This document shows positions 55,669-64,000 of a stretch of DNA of 64,000 nucleotides, in pieces. Source of the stretch: Chytridium lagenaria (taxonomy: Eukaryota; Chytridiomycota; Chytridiomycetes; Chytridiales; Chytridiaceae). The stretch lies in NCBI GenBank assembly GCA_025449115.1, contig JAHLKC010000002.1, forward strand, positions 1-64,000, in the 5' to 3' direction. The notes beneath the pieces are model-generated. The model was not told the origin of the DNA. It did not search any database and worked only from the letters and a program-made list of their open reading frames with translations. Each line of letters starts with the position of its first letter. Positions within the stretch are counted from its first letter, which is position 1. A program made the translations under genes and the position numbers.

Positions 55669-56913
55669 TGAAAATGGAAAAACTCGGTATCTGGTAAGAG
55701 GAAAATCAGGACGTTTTATTTAGTTTTACTCATACTTATAAGCGAATTGGTGCACGGATGATATGTTCAAGCAATCACAGGCGACTTGTTTATGACTGCA
55801 AAAAGAAGTTTATTTGTCTCCGCAAATTGATTATTGTTACGAGTACCATGCACCATGCACCGCCTGCGGTTGTATTTCACCGGGCACAGCATGCGGAAGC
55901 ATTTTTTTTCACGAATAACAGCATCGTCAGGCAGACTTTATCTTTGTCAAAATTTATTGACGGCTTAACAAACCACTAATTAAACCCTGGCCTCTCATTA
56001 TTTATCTCTATTGCCTGCCTTGGAGAGTTCCATGATTGAGAGATTTTCTAGAACGCAATCTAGACATATTACAATTACATCTCTTCAGCGTTCTTGAATA
56101 AAATTACATAAGATCCTCTCGTTCACGAATTATAAATTCTTAGGTCCCTCATCTGTATCGGAGAGGCTCCAATGTAGCACTTTGGACAGGAGTAACCCCT
56201 CGTTCTCCAAGAGACGCAGCAGCGTAGTCAACAGAAATCAACCTTTTCAATTTTATTTCAAATTAGAATCAGGTGTTTTGGCCCGGTCACCGCGCGAACG
56301 CGAGTCACCGGTGTAAAAAATTGTGGAATCACGACTCCCCGAAGAGAGTGTGAAGGCAGGAGCCAACACGTAATGTGCAATGGCCAGGCAACCGCCCTGG
56401 CACTCCGCCTTCTTGATCACGGAATGCCCTCCCCAGGTAAGTATGCTTTCAAATAAAGAAAAGGGGTCGGGTCTTATACCGTACAAAAACTGCGGAATGT
56501 CGATAAGCCAACCAAAATCTGCACGTGATAATCACGTGACTTTATTGGAATCGAAACCTGCATTTTCTTGCGTGTTAAACTAATATTTATTTCGATTTAG
56601 AAGAAATATTTAGAACTTACTAATTAGGGTCTTGATTTTTCCATTTTAAACTATTCAAGTGCCAGCAGTCCCCAAGCAAAAGGTATCAATAATTTGCGAA
56701 CACCATTTTATTTTCGTAAAATAGTTGGCAATGGGGTGGAGAGAGCTGAAAGCTTTATAAACACAAATAAAGAGGCGATCATTTGCTTCAGGAGCAAAAT
56801 AGTAATACAATCCACAATTGAAAAGACACGAGGCAACAACGTTGAAAAGATATAAAAATGAAAGAAAAAGCTGGTTGGCATTGAAGCGAAATAGTCAAAG
56901 TGTATGAATTGTC
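55669..56913. other. Long intergenic region
   Basis: About 1.2 kb between the acyltransferase start and the aldo-keto reductase stop, both on the minus strand. No gene is supported. It contains the CACGTGAT/ATCACGTG inverted repeat at 56522-56538. Confidence 0.5.
56522..56538. promoter_or_regulatory. Paired CACGTG boxes in inverted repeat
   Basis: CACGTGAT and ATCACGTG form a perfect 8-bp inverted repeat around one A, giving two E-box cores. CACGTG with a flanking AT is the type of site bound by fungal bHLH factors (for example Cbf1-type). It lies ~850 bp upstream of the acyltransferase ATG, so a regulatory role is inferred only. Confidence 0.35.
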
Positions 56914-58213
56914 TCAGAACCTCGCGATGTCAGCCTTAGGCTTGTTCGCCAAAATCTTCTCAATCTTCTCCATGACCTCGTCCGTTAACTTTGGCAACAC
57001 CTCCAAAGCTTTGACATTCTCAACAACCTGGCTAACCTTGGACGCACCGGTAATAACCGTGCTGACGTTCGGGTTCTTGGCGCACCAAGCAAGCGCAAGC
57101 TGGGCAAGAGTACACCCAAGCTCCTTTGCAATAGGGTCAAGAGCGCGAACGGTCTCAATCTTCTTGCGACCTTCCTCGGATTCGAGACCGGCACGGATGC
57201 GCGCCATGATGGCGTTATCGGTCATAGAAAGACGGGATCCGTCGGGAATTTGGTCGTTGTACTTGCCGGAAAGAACACCAGAAGCGAGGGGAGACCAGAT
57301 GGTTGTTCCGAGGCCGTATTTCTCGTAAAGGGGTTTGTACTAACGGTAGGTGAGAAATAATGTAGGTGCAAATAAAAAGGGGTTAAAGCTCACCTCGACC
57401 TCGAAACGTTCACGGTGGAACATGTTGTACTGGGGTTGCTCCATCAAGGGGCCGATGAGACCAAGCTATTATTTAAAAAAGATAGAAAAGGTCATAAAAG
57501 TGAATACAACCAGCTATCAACGACTTCCACATCCAAAATAACGCATAGAAAGCACATAATCTCACCTTATCAGCGACCCTCCAAGCATCCGAGATCTGCT
57601 CGGCACTCCACTCTGAAGTTCCCCAGTAGAAGGCCCATCCCTTTTCAATAACCAGTTGAAAGCCCTAACAATCTCCTCCATAGGAGTCAACGCATCCGGA
57701 CGATGCGCAAAGATCAAGTCAACATAGTCCAACTGCAATCGGTCGAGCGCAGCCTTGGTTCCCTCAATGATGTGCTTGCGGGAAAGACCACGCTCGTTCA
57801 CACCTTCACCACCCCAGTAAATCTTGGTGGAGATAACGTAGGAGCTACGGGGCCAGTTGCCTTGCTTGATGGCTTTTCCCATCACAATCTCGGATTTTCC
57901 TGCAGCATAGACCTCGGCGTTGTCAAAGAAGTTGATGCCAGCCTAAAATCGGAAGCAAAACGGTGCATTGGTTAGCGAGCGATTATGTATAACAAGGAAA
58001 ACTCACATCGTAAGCGGCCTTCAAGCAATCAATTGCAACCTGGTCATCGACCTGGCCTCCGTAAGTCACCCATCCACCGATCGACACTAACAGAAAGAAC
58101 ACGCATAGTCAGAATCACACGACACCACACATACAACAACACCCCTTCAACGCAACTAGAGACTTACACACAGAGACCTTCAGCCCAGACCTGCCCAAAA
58201 ACTTATACTCCAT
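56914..58213 (-). CDS. Aldo-keto reductase, potassium-channel beta-subunit-like (AKR6 type)
   Basis: Minus-strand exons are 58213-58168, 58086-58007, 57942-57566, 57465-57394 and 57340-56914. It starts [15 protein letters not shown], then [36 protein letters not shown] (catalytic Asp and Tyr), [15 protein letters not shown] (Lys), [13 protein letters not shown] (His), [44 protein letters not shown] and [20 protein letters not shown]. All four tetrad residues are present. These proteins use NADPH to reduce carbonyls; the closest known group includes Kv-beta subunits and yeast and plant relatives. One G appears to be missing near 57655 (ACTGGTTATTG), which breaks the frame before [10 protein letters not shown]. 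An upstream ATG at 58241 would need another one-base change. Confidence 0.85.
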
Positions 58214-58574
58214 TCTTGGGTTTCTCAGTAACGGCAGACATGCTTGGTAATAATGTACTTTGATAGCTGTGTGTGCCGCGGTGAAATTATGCCGAAGCTT
58301 TTTATACCGAGGGTAGGGCGAAAATGATTTCAAAATTCCGGACGGATGACAAATCTCTCTTGTCCCCGCAATCCAAAAGCACCCCAAGAAGGCTGAGCAT
58401 TGTGAGAACGCGTGTCAATAACATCGCAAGGAGACGGGCGGAGGTTGCCACGTAAGCTACTTCAGACGTTTAAAAACAACAACAAACAAAATAGGTCAAA
58501 ACTATGGTTTAAGTCTGATTTGTTTTCGTGCATGAAATTCACGCGTCAACTTAATGAACAAACAATTCCATCAT

Positions 58575-60406
58575 TCAACCAAACGGATTCATTGTCACAT
58601 CCTTCACCTCACCTCTGCTCTCCCTCCCAAATCCAACAACCTCTCCAATCCCCAACTCTCTCGCTACACACTCCACAATCTCCCTCCCAACCTTTGTCTC
58701 CACAAGACTAATCTTACTTATCACAACAGCAATCACGACGCCACTGTCTCTATGCGCAAACGCAAACGACCCGCCAAGTCCGGAGTGTCCAAACGCGTAC
58801 GTGGTTTTCATCATGGGTTTGTGGGCAGTTAGCGTTGGGTCAGACGGTGATGGCGCCGATACTACGGTTGTCGGTGAGGTTTGAACAGGACAGTCGAAGC
58901 GGTATCGGTGGAAGCCTGGGGTAAATTGAAGAGCGTTTGAGGGGGATGCGTGTGGGGATGGAAAGACCGTTTGCATGGCGGTAATGGTATGAGGTTCGAA
59001 CACGGACTTGAAGGGGGCTAAGGGTTCGGTTATGGGCGAGTGAGGTATGAGGGGAGCAGTTGAAGAACGAGGTTCAACACTTGTTGAGGCGGCATTGGTG
59101 GTGGACGCGATTGAGGCGGCTGAAGGTCGTTTACGGAACGCCTTCTTACGTGGGGAACTTGGGGCTGGAAAATTCTTCAGCGGAAATGTTGAACGGGTGG
59201 TAGCCATGGAGTTGTAATAGAGGTCGGAAGAGGGTCACATGCAAGAAGGTGAGCGTAAAAGAGGGCGAGTCCTCTTGCAGAGAAATTACCGCTAGCTGCT
59301 GGGATGACAGACCGGCGAATCCGGAGGTCGTTGAAAAAAGTTGGGTTTGAGAGCATAGGATTTAACCGTACATTGCGAAGACGCGATGCCATTTCTTGAG
59401 CTCCAGCTTGACGGTTTGATGCCATAGCTGCTTGAACTTGCCCAATGATCCCAGATGACCCTCCGCTACTAATAAGAGATCCGTCCCCGGTAAATTCATT
59501 TAACAAACCCATAATATCAGTTGACGCCTCATCCGTAAATGCACCTCCAGATTTAAGTCCAGCACCCATGCCAAACTGCGACGCAATCAATGTCCTCAGT
59601 TCAGAAGCATCCCAATGCAAAGACGCAAGTCTGGCCTCCACACCAGGCGGAATACCGACATACCCATAACCCCCAACACCCATCTCATCCAACATCTCCC
59701 TCACAACTTCGCCAAACGGTTTCCCAGCAACCTTCTGTACAAGTCCCCAACAAGCCAACCAAACGACAAATAATGATACGATGTTGTTTCTCCGGGTGGG
59801 GTTGTTGGCTTTGCTGTCTCCATCGCCTTTACCATCGCATCAAAATCAGCAAAGGCGTACGGGTCGCCTTGTTGGAGTTTATCGGCGCGGCATCGGCGAG
59901 ACCAGCGCGGTGGGAGAGGAGGTCAGCGACGGTGATACGAGACTTGACTTGACGTACTATAGGGTCGTCGACGGAGGAAACAAACTCAGGCCAGTGGGAG
60001 GAAACGGTGTCTGTGAGTTTCAATTTGCCGCGTTGAATCATAAGGTGGCAGGCAGCTGCAGCGATGGCCTTGGAGCAGCTGAAGACTGGAAAGAGCGAAT
60101 CTGTTTTTGCACGTTATTAATAAAAACTTTCACAAACAAAGCAAGACTGGATAACCTGAAACGTACCAGTCTCCACAGGTCTAGGGTCATACATTCCAAA
60201 ACTCCAGCAGCAGTATCTACCACCAACTTTCCATTTTGGAACACCACAACCTGAATTCCCAAGACATCTCCAGTCGCGATAGAACTCTTGATTATCGTCT
60301 GAATCTTCTCCTCAGTAAAGAAAGAGGTGCCTTTCCATCTTCCAAACGTCCTAATCGCGAACTAGCGGTCAAATTCTCAAGAAATGACGCGCAAAAAGGC
60401 GCCATT
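58575..60406 (-). CDS. Beta-lactamase-fold serine hydrolase (esterase-like)
   Basis: The minus-strand ATG is at 60406. After a shift near 60330 comes TEEKIQTIIKSSIATGDVLG then IQVVVFQNGKLVVDTAAGVL. An intron is followed by LFPVFSCSKAIAAAACHLMI with the SxxK nucleophile (SCSK), LSHRAGLADAAP, and, after another shift, YHYLSFGWLACWGLVQKVAG (the YxN-like region). The C-terminal part has TYAFGHSGLGGSFAFAH (the HSG motif replacing KTG). A long variable insert includes SLISSGGSSGIIGQVQAAMA and a Ser/Ala-rich linker at 59050-59200. This is the class C beta-lactamase-related family found widely in fungi, which cleaves esters or amides rather than antibiotics. Three shifts (near 60330, 59830 and 59200) are needed. 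Confidence 0.75.
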
Positions 60407-60508
60407 GTTCCAAGATACTCGATGCCGAGTGTCGAGGGAGACGCAGAGTCCTATTGAAATTTTTTTAGAATATTAAACAAATTAGGAAATAACCTCTTAA
60501 AAGCGCAA

Positions 60509-62266
60509 TCACTCGAGAAAAGAAGACAAGCACGCCAGGAATAGCATGGAAGGCTTCTTAGCGACAGGTCCGTCCTTTTTTGCAGCTTTCTCCTCTGCCT
60601 TTTTCTTCTCCTTGTCTTCTTTGTCTAATTCCTCCTGTTTCTTTCGTCTTTCCTGCATCTCAGCTTTGGATTCTTCGATCGACCCAGTTTTGCGGAAAAT
60701 AAACTAGGACCAAAAGTATTAGAGATTAAAAAACAGGCCGTGAAGATAAAAGAGAAAGAATAAAATACCTGAATCACATCCATTGAACGTTCAGGGTCAA
60801 CCTCAGCAGCAGCGCCAATTCCGATTTCTTGCAATCCAGACATAAGACCCGCGAGATCCATATTTTGAGCTGAAAGAAGGATTCTAGAGAGTGCAATAAC
60901 TTCTTGCCTGGTGGCTCGTTTTGTGAGTCCAAAGTCAAGAGTATAGGGGATAAATTTATCAGAGTCGACTTTTTTAGCCACAAGGAAGTTTCCCTAAACA
61001 GAAACATTGTAAGAAACTGACACTAAAGAATGTGTTAAGCGGAGAAGACTTACAGGATGAGGATCACTGTTCCAAAACCCTAGGACGTATATTGGAAAGC
61101 GTAGGCTTTTATGACGTTGATAACGATATCGGCCATGTCCACATTTTCTTTGTCGAGGCTTCGCGGTCCATGATTTTATATCCATCTAAAAACAAAAATT
61201 AAGAGGTGAGAAAGTGCCAAAAAATTCATTACTCATTTAAGGCGATCAGGTAAAAAAAGTTCATCATACCAATATATGTCATGACCATAAACTTTCTCAG
61301 TAACCAGAGAGGGTATGGGATCCGCAAATCCACAGTCAACATGAAGCGGATGCGCTAATTCATACTTTCCATCTTTATTATGCTCCGCGATGGCATCCCT
61401 AATCTCCATCGTATTCCGTGCCTCAATAATAAAATCAAGTTCCTTAGGAACCTCATTCGACCACTGAAAAAAAGCGCTTTCAGTATGAGTGGCATGTTAT
61501 TCTCCCTCACCTCCTCAACGATAGGCGTAAAGTCGTAATTCGGCTCAAAGTACCCAATTAAACGCATGATAATTCTCAAATCCTGAAGATCCTGAATAAC
61601 TCGTTTCTGAATGTTTGCATGCTGCACTTTCACAACGACAGGTCACCGGGGTATCCGTTAGTGCCACTCTTGGGCTTCAAAATAGCTTTGTGAACTTGAG
61701 CGATGGATGCGGTTGCGAGCGGGACAACGTCAAACTCTTCAAATACTTCATCCAAGGAGTCAATTTGGAATTCAGAGCAGATAGTGGCAACTGTCACATC
61801 GACTGGTTTCGACGGGACTTGGTCTTGGAGAGTCTTGAGGAGGCGGACGTAGGATTCGGGAATAACGTCTGCACGTGTGCTGATGTACTGGCCAGCTAAG
61901 AAAACCCTTTAGATACGAGTATGGTCGAAGAATGCTACCTTTGATCCACAGTCCTTGTAGTCCAACGATCGCATGGTATGCCTTCTTTGCATTTCTGTCA
62001 CAACTATATCAGCCAGAGAGGCAAAAAGAATCCCACCTCTCATGCACACCATCCCAAACTTTATCAGTAGCCTGCACATCCTCCTTTTGCTCCTTGGTCG
62101 CAAATGTGTTCCACCACACTTGGGCGATCTTGTACGAAAGGTATATGGACAGCCCAAGCTGCAGAACATACAGTCTCCTAAAGAACAAAAAGATGGGATC
62201 CGCCATACGGGCACTGGCTGACCAAGGCTTCTTTTGGAGAACAGCTGGAGTGGTGGGAGAGCTCAT
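60509..62266 (-). CDS. ABC1/ADCK (UbiB-family) atypical kinase
   Basis: The minus-strand ATG at 62266 starts SSPTTPAVLQKKPWSA, followed by a membrane-like LFFRRLYVLQLGLSIYLSYK. The family's KxGQ region is VGLQGLWIK then GGQYISTRADVIPESYVRLL. The Ala-rich loop is PLATASIAQVHKAILK, the lysine strand VVVKVQHANIQ, the helix RVIQDLQDLRIIMRLIGYFE, then VPKELDFIIEARNTMEIRDA. The catalytic loop is SDPHP split by an intron from GNFLV, and the DFG is YTLDFGLTKRATRQ. The basic tail (KAEMQERRKKQEELDKEDKE) ends SSFLE-stop at 60509. ADCK/Coq8-like proteins act in mitochondrial coenzyme Q and lipid biology; which subgroup this is cannot be told. Frame slips occur near 61630, 61260 and 61150. It is divergent from the dehydrogenase at 62643. 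Confidence 0.8.
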
Positions 62267-62642
62267 GACACCTGGAATTCCAAAAGGTATGCCTGATGGA
62301 GAAGAGGAATGCGATTGTAAAAGGATTCGACGTCACTGATAAAAGGATGGAGACGAGATCGGTGGACAATTTCTCCGCTTTCCCCGCTTTCAAAAAAAGC
62401 GGTCGTTATAGTGTAATTACATAAGAAAAGGTACGGATGTATAGCCTGAAACTGAGAAAGTACTTTCTCGACGATCATCAAAGAAAGTCCTTACCATGCA
62501 TCATTCATATGCCTGAATACTGCATGTTCTGGTACGGTCTTTTTTTTTTTCATCGCATTCAACATTACACATTATCTTTCAAGGTGGTGAGGTGGCCTGA
62601 ATTGTCAGCATTTAGTATAAAAATCAAGTCAAAACAAAAGAA
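62267..62642. promoter_or_regulatory. Bidirectional promoter region
   Basis: The 376-bp gap between the start codons of the ABC1-like gene (minus) and the dehydrogenase (plus) must hold both promoters. TATAAAAA occurs at 62616-62623, but only ~20 bp before the plus ATG, so it need not be a TATA box. Confidence 0.4.
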
Positions 62643-64000
62643 ATGACGACCTCGTCCACCTCCAACACATCTTCACAGCCGATAACGACAGAAGTCTATC
62701 AGCATGCTCAATATGAAGTCGAGCGATCACCAAAGCCACAGTCTTTTGTATCCTCCTCAGGACACGAGAAGACCTCTTTTGCCTCTGCGCAAAACGAGTT
62801 TGAAGCCCCACACACATCAACAACGTCAGATTACCCTAATGCCATATACGAAACTGAAAAACCGCCAACTTCTGCTCAATACGAGGTCGATAAACCTTCT
62901 TCATCAGCTCAATATGAGTCCCCAGGAACAGTCCCACCTTCTCCCGCCATATCCTCCCTCCCATCAAGAAGCATCAGCGTCCCTGCAACACCCAAAAACT
63001 CAGCCTCCTCCCTCCCCACCTCTCTCCGCGGTCATCCAACATCCAATCCTTCCTCTCCTTACTTCTACGAGACCTCCTCAAATTTCCCAACACCCTCCCG
63101 TCTTCCCCAGCATACGCCCGCCTCGCCTAACATCCGCGACTCGGGAGTGAGTTTCCGTCCACCCACCGACGAAGACGAACGTTCAGTTGTTTTAATAACC
63201 GGCTGTTCGCGTGGCAGCATTGGCTATTCGCTCATGATCGCGATGGCCTCAAAAGGGTGTAGGGTTTTTGGAACGGTCCGTGATGCACGGCAAATTACAG
63301 AGCTTTCAAAGACGCTGCATCATGTTGTGTTGGGACAGAAAGGATCGATAGAGATCGTGCCGATGGATGTAACGGACTCGGAGAGCGTGAGGAAGGGTGT
63401 TACTGCAGTAATATTGAGAGCTGGGAAGGTGGATGTCTTGGTGAATAGCGCCGGGGTGGCGTTGAGTGGACCAGTGTCTGAAGTAGATTTGGATGCTTGT
63501 AGAGTCTTGATGGAAACTAATGTTGTGGGGTTGATGGGTGTCATTCAAGAGGTATTTTCTCTATAGTTATGGATTTGATGCTGTAATCTTACATTCCCAT
63601 TCATCACATAGGTTGTTCCGCATATGGTCAGGCGGCGTTCTGGGAAAATCATCAATATGGGAAGTATGGTTGGTTACGTATCCCTTCCGTGGTCTGGAAT
63701 ATATTGCGCAAGCAAAAGTGCAGTTAGAGCTATTACCAGCTCATTGTACGTATCTACATATCTATCCCATTCCCACAAATCTAAACTGAACTTATAGACG
63801 TATGGAACTTATTCCCTTTAACATTCAAGTCTCCCTGGTATGCGCTGGAACTGTCCGAACGAATTTAATCGAGGTAGCTCCTTTGCATATTTCGTACAAA
63901 TCATCTCATTCTACTTGAAAGAATATGCACAAACTCCTCGACCTTCACCAAAGTCGTCGTCCAACCTCCCTCTACGGTGTACTTCGTGACCGCCGGTCCG
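62643..64000 (+). CDS. Short-chain dehydrogenase/reductase with long N-terminal extension (3' partial)
   Basis: Exons are 62643-63551, 63612-63745, 63798-63873 and 63922 to the window end; the gene continues outside. The first ~180 residues are low complexity, rich in Ser, Pro and Thr, with repeated AQYEVxKP/AQYES words (NAIYETEKPPTSAQYEVDKP). The Rossmann domain starts at SVVLITGCSRGSIGYSLMIA (TGxxxGxG), followed by VPMDVTDSESVRKGV, VDVLVNSAGVALSGPVSEVD, KIINMGSMVGYVSLPWSG and YCASKSAVRAITSSL (YxxxK). This resembles fungal 1-acyl-DHAP reductase (Ayr1-type) and related SDRs that reduce lipid carbonyls with NADPH. The exact substrate is not known. No frame break is needed. Confidence 0.8.

Overview
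The window is nuclear DNA of a eukaryote with short spliceosomal introns (40-260 bp, GT...AG). The gene set points to a fungus, most likely a zoosporic chytrid. It includes a Pso2/Snm1 nuclease, a Fre-type metalloreductase, a Ctr copper transporter, an ABCA-type transporter, a WNK-like kinase, a degenerate ankyrin protein of the kind abundant in chytrids, and a seven-helix receptor resembling cAMP-receptor-type GPCRs. The phylum is inferred from gene content, not proven. I saw no rRNA, tRNA, CRISPR array or recognisable transposase/reverse transcriptase.

Layout. 1-5.5 kb: the 3' end of an acidic-tail gene, a 165-bp tandem array with a duplicated leader, a four-exon gene with a coiled coil and an Arg/Ser-rich tail, a palindromic CGTACG island, an ankyrin-like gene and a 70-bp triplicated repeat. 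5.55-11.25 kb: a large tandem array of ~550-bp units, each built like an exon plus an intron. 11.5-18.7 kb: degraded or indel-broken genes (Yip1-like, an unrecognised minus-strand gene, arrestin-like) among sparse sequence. 18.8-29.4 kb: WNK-like kinase and a full-length ABCA-like transporter. 30-39.6 kb: a 7TM membrane protein, a coiled-coil protein, two secreted cysteine-containing surface proteins and a GPCR. 40.5-48.2 kb: SERHL-like hydrolase, F-box/LRR-like protein, Pso2/Snm1 nuclease. 48.9-53.4 kb: metalloreductase next to a Ctr copper transporter that carries a long secreted cysteine-rich ectodomain. 54-64 kb: acyltransferase, aldo-keto reductase, beta-lactamase-fold hydrolase, ABC1/ADCK kinase-like protein, and a short-chain dehydrogenase that runs off the end.

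The clearest functional pairing is the Fre-type reductase beside Ctr: the reductase would make Cu(I) at the cell surface and Ctr would import it. A second theme is surface biology (GPCR, secreted/GPI-like proteins, 7TM protein, ABCA transporter).

A caution applies to most gene models. Nearly every gene longer than about 1 kb needs one or more single-base shifts to keep its conserved protein sequence, often beside homopolymers. The exceptions are the ankyrin and acyltransferase genes. This looks more like uncorrected long-read indels than genuine pseudogenisation, but the sequence alone cannot decide it. Coordinates are gene spans including introns; exon positions are given where I could fix them.
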